A stretch of 64,000 nucleotides of DNA. Origin: Chrysogorgia sp. JL179-B06. Lineage: Eukaryota > Cnidaria > Anthozoa > Scleralcyonacea > Chrysogorgiidae. Made by a program: the position numbers and the translations under genes. The notes under the pieces were generated by a model. It was given only the letters and a program-made list of their open reading frames with translations. It did not search any database and had not been told where the DNA came from. The stretch lies in the NCBI GenBank assembly GCA_035772405.1, contig JAYKKM010000144.1, positions 1,956,501 through 2,020,500 of the forward strand. The letters are read 5' to 3'. Numbering within the stretch: position 1 is the stretch's first letter; every line of letters starts with the position of its first letter. This document shows positions 53,195 to 64,000 of the stretch, in pieces.

Positions 53195-54385
53195 TCATTC
53201 ATCATCATCTTCATAGCCAATAAAATATTTTTCTTCCTCAAATTTCTTTCTTATGGCATGGTAAGCACATGCAGGTAAAGGTATTCTTTTTGGTCCTACA
53301 AATCCATATACCAATTGTATATATTCTCTATATGCAATACTTCTGAGATACCTGAAGTGAAACACAGTGAAGCAACAATATGGTAAGCATGTGTACTGAT
53401 GTGGTTGAAAATTCATAATCAAATCCATTTTGGTGCATTTGTATGTTCAAATTCACAGATTTAATCAAGGGCACATATTCAATCATTATATAAAATAATG
53501 CAGTGGATTTCTGAGAGCTTGACTTGATTAATAATTTTATCACTGATATGTTTATGAGGCTATATTATATAGTATTTTTAAAGCAGTGTTTTTATACAGT
53601 GTTTGTAAAATAATTTTAGTATTGGAAGTTCTATCTTTAGTTTTACATGACTCTTTAGTTTTAATACTATAGTTTGCAGATTAAATCCCAAATAATGCAA
53701 GTTCCACTTGTACTTATATATTCAGTATTTTACTGGCTATTACCTGTTTTCTGTGTCTTTCATTTTATACCTCTTTCTGTCCATTGTTCTATATTTTGGC
53801 CCAGCAGAACGCAATGACCACACTGACAAGCAAACAATTTCAAAAGCGGGATGTAGTGTAATGCAGTTTGGGGCAGAATCAACCTCGATAAGAACTTTCT
53901 CACTGTTTACCGCTTCAATACAAGATTCAATCTCCATGCAACACTTGCATTCCTTCGCATTCACAAGCAGTTCTGTGCTGCAATTTCCACATTTACACCT
54001 GTTGAAAAAATAGAGCGAGTATAAATCCGTGAAATGACGCAAATATTATGTAAATACATGCAATTCGACACAAAACGTAAACGATTTATTCGATAAACAA
54101 ATGTTACACTTACCAACTGTCTACGTCAGCGCGTCCATCTAAACGAGCTTGTAGCCTTCGTATTCTCTCTTCTTCGATTCTTCTTTCTTCGTTGTACTTC
54201 TCGATCCACTCTTCATCAGCAATTGGCTCGTCTTGGTAAGGTTGAACAAACCATTCATCTTCATTTGTGAGCGTGCCAGTGGTAGACATGTTTGCGTCAT
54301 CTTCGACCTCCATAACGTAACCCGGAATAAAGTTCGTATCAGAATCATTCTGGCTGTTATCTGCATCAGTCAAGCTAGAAGACAT
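53195..54385 (-). CDS. P2X7-ballast-like zinc-binding protein, 3 exons, 227 aa
   Basis: Exons on the minus strand: 54385-54114, 53998-53744 and 53351-53195, total 684 nt in frame with consensus splice sites. The N-terminal 90 residues are acidic then Glu/Arg-rich. The exon 1/2 junction restores WCKCGNC. It is followed by CKCCMEI, NCITLHPAFEIVCL and, in exon 3, AYREYIQLVYGF and IPLPACAYHAIRKKF. This is the cysteine pattern of the P2X7 receptor cytoplasmic ballast domain, without a channel domain. It ends 65 bp from the transposase stop, tail to tail, with an AATAAA near 53,160. Role in the transposon unknown. Confidence 0.8.
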
Positions 54386-54718
54386 CTTTAACTAGATTTC
54401 GATGAATTTTCAGGCGTTTCCGAAGAGTTATAGGTGAAAAAAACAAACAGATTGCGCAACTTGCCTCGTGTTCGCTATATAGACACTGTTTCCATCTAAA
54501 AGCCGGTTCCTCCTTTGACGTCACTTCCCTAACTAGAACCAATTTTTTTTGTTCCCGCGGCCGACGCGAAAATCGCCGACTTTGACAGCAAAAAAGTCCA
54601 TGAGGATGAAATTTTAGCCTGAAAAGATGTACTACAAATCTTCTTAAAATGTTCCAATTAGTATATACTTCTTAAAATGTTCCAAGTACGTAATAACCCT
54701 GGAGGTGATATAGGCACT

Positions 54719-54722
54719 TTAA
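54719..54722. repeat. TTAA target duplication, right
   Basis: Matches the left TTAA at 48,046-48,049. Confidence 0.8.
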
Positions 54723-55439
54723 TATCTATCGCTGTTCGCAATCATGTCTGGCCATTGTGTCTCTTGTTCAAAGTGTGAACCCTTGTCGCTGGCAGATAAA
54801 TTTTCCTTTTTTTTCATCCAAAAAGACGTCTTTGTCAGCTTTCTTGCGTTTGGCCCGTTTTTACAACTACCATTGTATTTTTCCAATTTCTTTCGATGTA
54901 ATTTGATACAAGTTAGCTGTCATTCATCCTGTTAATTAATAGTTGACTTTCCCGCCACGGATAATAACCGTAAAAACGTTTTAACACGATAACTCACTCA
55001 ATTTTCAATATTTTCAATTCAAATTTTTGCAGCTGATAGATCTAATGGTAACCTTTACAAACATATCAAAACACCATTTTCAAAAAAATTACCATTCTAG
55101 GGTATTCTGTAACCTTAAATAAGAAAGTTATTGAACCGACATTGGTCAATTAGTTGTTTATAAACCTCGGGCCTCGGTATTACAATCTCAGCACGCGCGA
55201 GGACACGTTGAGATTGTTACTGTGCTGAGATGGTATCAGCAAATGTAATCGAATATTAACGAGCAGTCCAAGCAAGCGTCTTGTCTTAATAAAACGATTG
55301 ATTGATGACTTTATACATCCAGACACTGTTGTAAGGCGGGGGGTTAGGATCTTTGTTGTTTTGGGTTTTTTTTATCCCTCTCACGTTTTTGCGAGTACGC
55401 GCCGTCCTGAAGACGTAGAAATTATCAAACCGCCGTTGT
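54723..55439. other. Unique DNA, no gene seen
   Basis: No convincing ORF. Holds CAATCTCAGCAC mirrored by GTGCTGAGATTG-like words near 55,185-55,235 and a short match to the intron fold-back at 55,328. Confidence 0.4.
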
Positions 55440-56610
55440 AAACGCAACGAAGGCGATTTCTGTGGGAAGTTTTGGAATCAGAAATTCTTATTCCGAATTG
55501 ATGTCCGTCAAAATAGCCGTATTTCTGCGCCCGACTGCGGGAAGTTTTGGAATCAGATTCTGATTTCGAATTGACGTCCGTCAAAATAGCCGTATTTCTG
55601 CGGGAAGTTTAATTTGGAGTCAGAAATTCTGATTCCGAATTGACGTACATCAAAATAGCCGTATTTCTGCGGGAAGTTTTGGAATCAGAAATTCTGATTC
55701 CGAATTGACGTCCGTCAAAATAGCAGTATTTCTGCAGCAAGTAGGATCAGAAATTCTGATTCCGAATTGACGTCCGTCGAAATAACCGTATTTCTGCGGG
55801 AAGTTTTGGAATCAGAAATTCTGGTTCCGAATTGACGTACATCAAAATAGCCGTATTTCTGCGGAAAGTTTAGAAATCAGAAATTCTGATTCCGAATTGA
55901 CGTCCATCAAAATAGCTGTATTTCTGCGCCCGACTGCGGGAAGATTTGGAATCAGAAATTCTGATTCCGAATTGACGTCCATCAAAATAGCCGTATTTCT
56001 GCGCATTCTGATTCCGAATTGACGTCCATCAAAATAGCCGTATTTATGCGGGAAGTTTTGGAATCAGAAATTCTGATTCCGAATTGACGTCCGTCAAAAT
56101 AGCCGTATTTCTGCGCCCGACTGCGGGAAGTTTTGGAATCAGAAATTCTGATTCCGAATTGACATCCTTCAAAATAGCTGTATTTCTGCGGGAAGTTTTG
56201 GAATCAGAAATTATGGTTCCGAATTGACGTACGTCAAAATAGCCGTATTTCTGCGGGAAGTTTAATTTGGAATCAGAAATTCTGATTCCGAATTGACGTT
56301 TTGGAATCAGAAATTCTGATTCCGAATTGACGTCCATCAAAATGGCCGAATCTCTGCAGGAAGTTTTGGATTCAGAAATTCTGATTCCGAATTGACGTAT
56401 ACATCGAAATAGTCGTATTTCTGCAGGAAGTTATCGAATCATAATTATGATTCCGAATTGACGTCCATTAAAATAGCCGTATTTCTGCGGGAAGTTTTGG
56501 AATCAGAAATTCTGATTCCGAATGAAATTCTGATTCCGAATTGATGTGCGTCTAAAAGGCCGTATTTCTGGGGAAAGTTTGGGAATTAGATTTTCTGATT
56601 CCAATTTTTG
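55440..56610. repeat. Minisatellite 2: about 65-bp unit, roughly 17 copies
   Basis: Units contain CGTCAAAATAGCCGTATTTC, TGCGGGAAGTTTTGGAATC and the palindrome GGAATCAGAAATTCTGATTC. The palindrome plus the following CGAAT is shared with minisatellite 1, although the rest of the unit differs. Variation between copies is substantial. Confidence 0.9.
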
Positions 56611-57106
56611 GATGTAATTGACACTAAATAAGCAGTCGGTTTTATAAATTTCATTAAAATATGGATATGCATAGTCTCTCAGTATGTAACTGAATATTTT
56701 GAACTATTTATGCAGAAGTTTTTTAAAAATCACAACATTTGATAATATTCACTTTTAAAATGGGAAATTATTCAAAATATTGTTAGTGAGTATGTATTTA
56801 TGTAAACTAGCGCAGTCACAAATAGACAGTTTGCATCAAATGCAAATAATTGTCGAGCTACATATCTATAACCTTGATGTTTTCATTCACCATTACCTAA
56901 CGCCCAGTTTATGCAAACAGCTTTTTAATAATATTTTCCGCAAATTTGTCTATATATTTTAAAAAGTACTATAAAAAAAAATGTTCTCCAAAAGTAATTG
57001 CTATTGTCGAAAACGTAGATACAGAATGACAAATATGACGCTTTTCGATTGATTTATGCGGAATTTCCTTATTTGGAATTTCCCAAATTAGTTTGGAACG
57101 CGTTTG
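56611..57106. other. AT-rich DNA inside the composite element
   Basis: No gene seen. The last 50 bases (GGAATTTCCTTATTTGGAAT onward) pair with 46,470-46,510 as part of the inverted ends. Confidence 0.4.
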
Positions 57107-57255
57107 AGGTAATAATACCTCACTCATCAGAAGTTTAAACTCCTGTTAAAGTGATTACAGTTAAAGTTAAAATTAAAGTTAAAGTTAAAGTTAAAGTGAT
57201 TAAAGTTAAAGTCAAAGTGATTAAACTCCTGATGAGTGAGGTATTATTGCCTCAT
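57107..57255. repeat. Fold-back with (AAAGTT)n centre
   Basis: GAGGTAATAATACCTCACTC and ATCAG are mirrored by CTGAT and GAGTGAGGTATTATTGCCTC. The centre is a hexamer tandem repeat of the AAAGTT type (57,160-57,220). The right arm is part of the hammerhead. Confidence 0.8.
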
Positions 57256-57275
57256 GAAACAGATTTGTAGAGTTA
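57221..57275 (+). ncRNA. Hammerhead ribozyme with complete core
   Basis: CUGAUGA at 57,229-57,235. Helix II GUGAGG/CCUCAU is six pairs with an 8-base loop. GAAA is at 57,256-57,259. Stem III is two pairs (AC/GU) with a 6-base loop, and cleavage is expected after GUA at 57,269. Helix I AACUC/GAGUU is five pairs. Every invariant core base is present; A at the cleavage site is permitted. It lies in the right inverted repeat of the composite element, and the left copy (46,417) retains only the 3' half. Short stem III is typical of PLE-type hammerheads. Confidence 0.7.
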
Positions 57276-57317
57276 ACATGTAGTCCTGTCTTTATTCTCC
57301 GACTCCACAATTATCAT

Positions 57318-57466
<149 letters not shown>

Positions 57467-57567
57467 CTTGCAGTTAATATTAACTGAACACGATACGTTG
57501 AGACTCGAAAGAGTAGGCATATCACACATATCACATCGGACCATTAATTAACCCTCGCTCTCCATCT

Positions 57568-57643
57568 GAGTTCGTGTGGCTCAATGGTTAGAGCGTCTCA
57601 CCGGCAATCAGAAGGTTACGGGTTCGATTCCCGTCAGGGACTC
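57568..57643 (+). tRNA. tRNA-like sequence, Ala(GGC)-type, possibly a SINE head or pseudogene
   Basis: 76 bases with D arm GGCTCAATGGTTAGAGC and T arm ACGGGTTCGATTCCCGT. The anticodon loop CCGGCAA gives GGC. The acceptor stem has one mismatch and a G-T pair, the anticodon stem has one mismatch, and base 33 is C rather than T. These defects and the repetitive setting favour a tRNA-derived repeat over a working gene. Confidence 0.45.
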
Positions 57644-57749
57644 AGAACATTTTTCTGAGGTATATAGGCTTGATGCATATCTACAGTACAGATATATATA
57701 TATTACATATAATTTCACAAGCCGTCACTTCACCAGTTCTAATATATTC

Positions 57750-57750
<1 letters not shown>

Positions 57751-57809
<59 letters not shown>

Positions 57810-57845
57810 TAGTAGAGTGCTGGGTAGACAGTGTTTTGAATATAT
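57751..57845. repeat. (TA)n and (GA)n microsatellites
   Basis: TA repeat followed by about ten GA units, directly ahead of the PLE terminal repeat. Confidence 0.85.
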
Positions 57846-58349
57846 AGCAAAGTGAAAAGGTGGTAAACTGCCAAGAAATACTGACGTTTCGAGCGGAGTC
57901 CTTCATCAGAGTAAGACGAGATGAAATAAAATAAATAGGGCTTATATATATATATGCCAAAAGGGTGTCACAAGTAGAAAGTAGCCAATCAATTGCACGG
58001 GAGATAAACAAGCTAATAATTAATGAGATGCGAAAAGTTAAATCATTTGCTATTTTAAAGTCGATCAGAGGGGGAGGGAGAAATGACAGGTCCAATATTA
58101 AGGGGATTAGGCGATAGTAAAGCAGTAAGAAACAAAAACTTGAAAAGGAATGAAAGTGCATAAGTTAATAATAAAAAAGTTCCAAGCAAACTAAAATAAC
58201 GAAAAACTTGTAGGAAATTAAATAAAAGAAAAACGTTCGTTAAGACCAAGAGAATGTGTGGTGCCAAGTTTAAAAATGGGACGCTTCTCTTGCCGTTTGC
58301 GGTTATCGTTACCACCTGAGATGGGAAGGATGGCACAGACTTTCATGTC

Positions 58350-59051
58350 TGAAACCAAATGGTTAGCGCTGTTCAAATGGCGGGATACAGGTTTTTCAAC
58401 ATCATTGTTCCTTACGGAACGAAGATGGGTCCAAGCTATGCTAACTTATTTGTTGGTTATGTTGAAAAACAGATCTTTGAACAATACACGGGTCCCTTGC
58501 CTGATTTCTTCGGCAGATTTATCGATGACAGTTTAGGAACAGCGTCATGCTCACGTATCCTTTTAGAGCAGTTCATCAATTTTGTTGATGATTTTCATCC
58601 TGCTCTGAAGTTCACGTGGGAAATCAGCGAGACCTGTGTGTCGTTCCTTGATATTTTAATTTCGATTGATGGTGATTCGCTGAGAACGTCGGTCTCGTAC
58701 AAGCCTACTGACTCCCATAGTTATCTTCTATTTTCATCCTCTCATCGGAACCACACTAAGCAATCCATCCCTTATTCTCAATTCTTGCGTCTTCGCCGCT
58801 TATGTAGCGACGACCAAGATTTTCAAGCCAAAGCAATGGAAATGAGATCTTTTTTTGTTCAACGTGGTTATACCCTACCAACCTTCTAGAACTCGCCGTT
58901 CAGAAAGCTTTTCTCGTCCCCCGTTTAGATGCCCTTGAACCATCTTTGGAACAAGTTTCAAATAACAAAATTCCTTTAGTTCTGACAGTTCATCCTTTCA
59001 ATTCTAAAGTTAAAAATATTATTAATCGGAATTTTCACATTTTACAAAATG
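58350..59051 (+). pseudogene. PLE reverse transcriptase, C-terminal part
   Basis: The plus strand shows GTKMGPSYANLFVG, the catalytic box GRFIDDSLG, WEISETCVSFLDILI and YSQFLRLRRLC, all standard PLE RT landmarks. The N-terminal half is missing. A frameshift near 58,889 separates this from DALEPSLEQVSNNKIPL and FHILQNDPD. A LINE insertion then interrupts the gene at 59,059. Confidence 0.8.
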
Positions 59052-59058
59052 ATCCTGA

Positions 59059-59944
59059 TGTTTTAAATGCGTTTTTGGTTCAAACAAAATGCTTACCAAA
59101 GTTACGATCCCGCCGAAAGAGTTCTTGGGAAAGAAACTTTCCGTCGTGGATTCTGTAAAGGATCTTGGCGTGATACTCGACAAATCCCTATCTTTTAATG
59201 AACACATTAACACCTTAGCTTCGGACCTCATGGGAAAATTAGGCATGATAAGTAGAATTCGTCACCTCTTTGATCATTCGACCCTATTCATTGTAATCAA
59301 CTCACTCATTTTTACACAGTTATTTTACTGCTCCTCGATCTGGTCCGGTACCAGTAAATTTAATATTGCAAAACTTCAATTAGTACAGAATTTTGCCGCT
59401 CGCCTATTTCGGGAAAGAAGATATTCGAGCATATAACACCTACGCTCAAGAAATTAAAACCCCTTCCTGTGTTGGATCTTCTTTATATTAGAGACGCTAC
59501 ACAGATGTATAAATGTATGCACGGCTTAGCATCGGATTACCTCGTGGATATGTTCTGCAAAAGATTGCAAATTCATCGTTATAATACTCGGAATAGTGAG
59601 AGCCTTCATCTACCCAAATGCCGTACTACTTTAGGACAGCAGTCTCTCACATACTGAGGTGCGGTTATTTGGAATTCCTTACAAGCCGATGTAAGCAACT
59701 GTACTTCTATCGGACTGTTTAAAAGCAAATTAAAAAACAATCTTCTAAGTAGTTGGTTAAACAACAATTTTTAATATTGCATGGTTAGTTTACTCTGCAT
59801 GATTTTATTCTTACTTAATCTATATGTAATTTTAAAATTTCTGAAACCTGTAATATTTCTCTTTAGAACTTATTACTGCATTGTAAATTAGGTATGAAGA
59901 TCCCTTTTGGGAACCTAATAAACCTTTTGTATTTTGTATTTTGT
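59059..59944 (+). mobile_element. 5'-truncated LINE fragment inserted in the PLE
   Basis: ATCCTGA (59,052-59,058 and 59,945-59,951) flanks the insertion. Frames encode SVVDSVKDLGVILDKSLSF, LLYCSSIWSG-like FYCSSIWSGT and a C-terminal IRDATQMYKCMHGLAS, the end of CR1/L2-type ORF2 proteins. It ends in repeats of TTTTGTA, a microsatellite-type tail. The frame is broken near 59,435. Confidence 0.8.
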
Positions 59945-60420
59945 ATCCTGAGACGTCAGCCATTTTCACCGATAACCCTTTGTATTCTTTTCGCCGTAAT
60001 AAAAACATTCGTGACTCCTTAGTACGTATAGTGCCCTTAAACAAAATACCTCGGCACCAGCGGGAACATTTTCTTGCGGCCGTTCCCGCTGCAACACATG
60101 CCCTTTTCTCAATCCCACTACAGTTATTACTGCCCCCAAATTCAACCACACAATCCATCATACTTTTTCATGCACGTCCACCAACATAATTTATTGCATT
60201 TCTTGCGACAAATGCCCTAAAATCTACATCGGTGAAACTGGGCGACGCCTTTCAGACAGGTTTGCTGAACATCTTCGTTACGTGAGGAACAATGATGTTG
60301 ACAAACCTGTAGCCCGCCATTTCAACAGCTCTAACCATGTGGTTTCAGACATAAAAGTATGTGCCATCCTTCTCATCTCAGGTGGTAACGATAACCGCAA
60401 ACGGCAACAGAAGCTTCTCA
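59945..60420 (+). pseudogene. PLE GIY-YIG endonuclease domain
   Basis: Continues the PLE protein after the LINE: TSAIFTDNPLYSFRRNKNIRD, a linker, then CISCDKCPKIYIGETGRRLS and RFAEHLRYVRNND, with VARHFNSSNH. The GIY-YIG core (IYIGETGRR) is readable, but frame changes separate it from the linker. It runs into the right terminal repeat. Confidence 0.75.
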
Positions 60421-60949
60421 TTTTTAAACTTGACAACTTGGTCTTAACGAACGTTTTTCTTTTATTTAATTTCCTACAAGTTTTTTGTTATTTTAGTTTG
60501 CTTGGAACTTTTTTTATTATTAGCTTATGCACTTTCATTCCTTTTCAAGTTTTGTTTCTTGCTGCTTTAACCTCGCCTAATCCCCTTAATATTGGACCTG
60601 TCATTTCTCCCCCCCCCCCTCTGATCGACTGTAAAAATAGCAAATGATTTAACTTTTCGCATCTCATTAATTATTAGCTTGTTTATCTCCCGTGCATTTG
60701 ATTGGCTACTTTCTATACTTGTGACACCCTTTTGACATATATATAAGCCCTATTTATTTTATTTCATCTCGTCTTACTCTGATGAAGGGCTCTGCTCTAA
60801 ACGTCAGTTTTTCGTCACTAAATTATTGGCAGTTTACCACCTTTTCTCTTTGCTATATATATACAGTATATATCTATATATATATATATAGAATATCCAA
60901 GAGTAGTAAAAAAGTAGAGTGCTGCGTAGACAGTGTTTTGAATATATAG

Positions 60950-61221
<272 letters not shown>

Positions 61222-61263
61222 GAGCTCCAAGAGAGCGAAACAGCTGTCCACAGTTGCTCATGA

Positions 61264-61575
61264 CCCTTACAAAAATTTCATATGTCATTTCACATATGAA
61301 TCAGGTATTTCATATGTGAAATTAAAGTTTCACATGTGAAAAGGTTCCAATTCCATATGTGAAAATACTTCATATGTGAAAAATATGTTTCATATATGAA
61401 AGTTTCACATGTGAAATTGTGAACCATCACATTTCACATATGAATTGCATTTCCATATGTGAAAATCTTCCAATTTCACATATGAAATGAACATTTCACA
61501 TATGAAAAAGTTCCAATTCCATATATGAAATATTTTTTTTCACATGTGAAATGACATATGAAATTTTCGTAAGGG
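61264..61575. mobile_element. MITE packed with CATATG/CACATGTG palindromes
   Basis: Ends CCCTTACAAAAATTTCATAT and ATATGAAATTTTCGTAAGGG are inverted repeats. The 312-bp interior holds about 18 copies of palindromic words of the form TTTCACATATGAAA or TTTCATATGTGAAA. No coding capacity. Target duplication unclear. Confidence 0.8.
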
Positions 61576-61666
61576 GATAGCCAGACACTGCAATTATATT
61601 TTGTCATTTCAGACAGTAAAAGTGCGCAATGCACACTGAGTTGTTATAAACTTTTACATTCTTGAT

Positions 61667-61702
<36 letters not shown>

Positions 61703-61967
61703 GTATATTTATTTATTATTTATTTATTCAGCTTCGCCTCTTAAAAATACATAGAAGAAGCAGGGTCACCACAACAGTTAAACACCAATTACAGTGGGCC
61801 AAAAATTAAATAATAATTAATAACAGCAAGTTATGGGTTCAGTGAGTCTTCGCGATGTGTTGCACTTTAGGCAGACAGTTTTCCAAGTTCGAGGAATGTA
61901 TCATCAACATTGTAACAGGATAATAGATATATAATGGATAACATATATTCCTAGCAGAAAGGTCCAC
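61576..61967. other. Unassigned DNA
   Basis: No gene seen. It contains a short TA run (61,673-61,699) and TTTATTTATTATTTATTTATT-like low complexity near 61,710. Confidence 0.4.

Positions 61968-64000
<2,033 letters not shown>

Larger units (their letters stand above)
48050..54718 (+). mobile_element. Kolobok DNA transposon, 6,669 bp, apparently intact
   Basis: Terminal inverted repeats of about 230 bp start AGTGCCTATATCACCTCCAG and include ATGGACTTTTTTGCTGTCAA and GGAAGTGACGTCAAAGGAGG. The right copy has a partial duplication of about 25 bp (CTTCTTAAAATGTTCCAA). TTAA flanks both sides. Two convergent intron-containing genes fill the interior: a THAP transposase and a P2X7-ballast-like gene. 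Left flank is minisatellite 1; right flank is unrelated unique DNA. Confidence 0.9.
46417..57303. mobile_element. Composite element bounded by inverted GTCGGAGAATAAAGACAGG repeats
   Basis: About 53 bp at 46,417 (GTCGGAGAATAAAGACAGG to TTTCATGAG) is the complement of the sequence ending at 57,303, and about 45 further bases (GCGTTCCAAACTA, GGGAAATTCCAAA) match in the same inverted order. (TA)n arrays flank both ends. It holds two minisatellites and the Kolobok. Without the Kolobok it would be about 4.2 kb. The right end carries a hammerhead, so a PLE- or retrozyme-like origin is possible. Confidence 0.5.
57846..60854 (+). mobile_element. Penelope-like element with inverted terminal repeats
   Basis: About 500 bp at the left (57,846 to about 58,350) is the complement of about 60,355-60,854, sharing AAAGTGAAAAGGTGGTAAAC, a hammerhead-like segment and GATAACCGCAAACGGCAA words. 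Between them lie RT and GIY-YIG coding remnants and a nested LINE. Inverted terminal repeats with hammerhead motifs are characteristic of PLEs. Coding is broken, so the element is dead. Confidence 0.8.

Noticed and set aside
46760..56610. CRISPR-like appearance of regularly spaced palindromic repeats
   Set aside because: Units are contiguous, have no unique spacers, and the DNA is eukaryotic with introns and retroelements.

Overview
This is eukaryotic DNA, most likely from a marine invertebrate and probably a cnidarian. I infer that from the mobile-element families (Penelope-like elements with GIY-YIG ends, CR1/L2-type LINEs, a Kolobok transposon, a Polinton), the modest GC content and the many long (TA)n arrays. 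I see no intact host gene. Almost everything is mobile or repetitive DNA, much of it nested.

Layout. 0-6.3 kb: broken Penelope-like (PLE) and LINE pieces among (TA)n arrays and fold-back palindromes. 6.5-14.6 kb: a repeat block of about 2.5 kb present twice, separated by (TA)n arrays and hairpin elements and followed by PLE fragments. 14.7-19.4 kb: a transposon with CAGTACTGCC ends and GC-rich subterminal repeats, itself carrying a 1.0-kb insertion with a 9-bp target duplication; a truncated second copy of the element preserves the empty site. 19.4-20.0 kb: a tRNA-derived repeat and microsatellites. 20.0-44.2 kb: a minus-strand LINE split by a 19,336-bp Polinton. 44.2-46.3 kb: a hAT-like remnant, a hammerhead-type PLE end and a tandem tRNA-derived repeat. 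46.4-57.3 kb: a region bounded by inverted repeats that holds two minisatellites and an apparently intact Kolobok transposon. 57.3-64 kb: three PLE-related segments, one carrying a nested LINE fragment.

The Polinton (23,222-42,557) has perfect 6-bp target duplications (TAATTG), AG...CT ends, long inverted repeats and about 19 open genes with no frameshift seen. It encodes a protein-primed type B DNA polymerase, a retroviral-like integrase with a chromodomain, a packaging ATPase, a likely double-jelly-roll capsid protein and two related penton-like proteins. It also encodes a fibre-like protein, thymidine kinase, a BRO-N/VRR-NUC/zinc-finger fusion and many small membrane, coiled-coil or lipidated proteins. 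Capsid, packaging and integration genes run leftwards. Fibre, nuclease and polymerase genes run mainly rightwards from a compact divergent promoter. This gene set suggests a virion-forming element.

The Kolobok transposon (48,050-54,718, TTAA target duplication) carries a 12-exon THAP-transposase gene that stays open across all predicted introns. A convergent three-exon gene encodes a protein resembling the cytoplasmic ballast domain of the P2X7 receptor.

Hammerhead-ribozyme motifs occur at several PLE-type ends. The clearest lies at 57,221-57,275.
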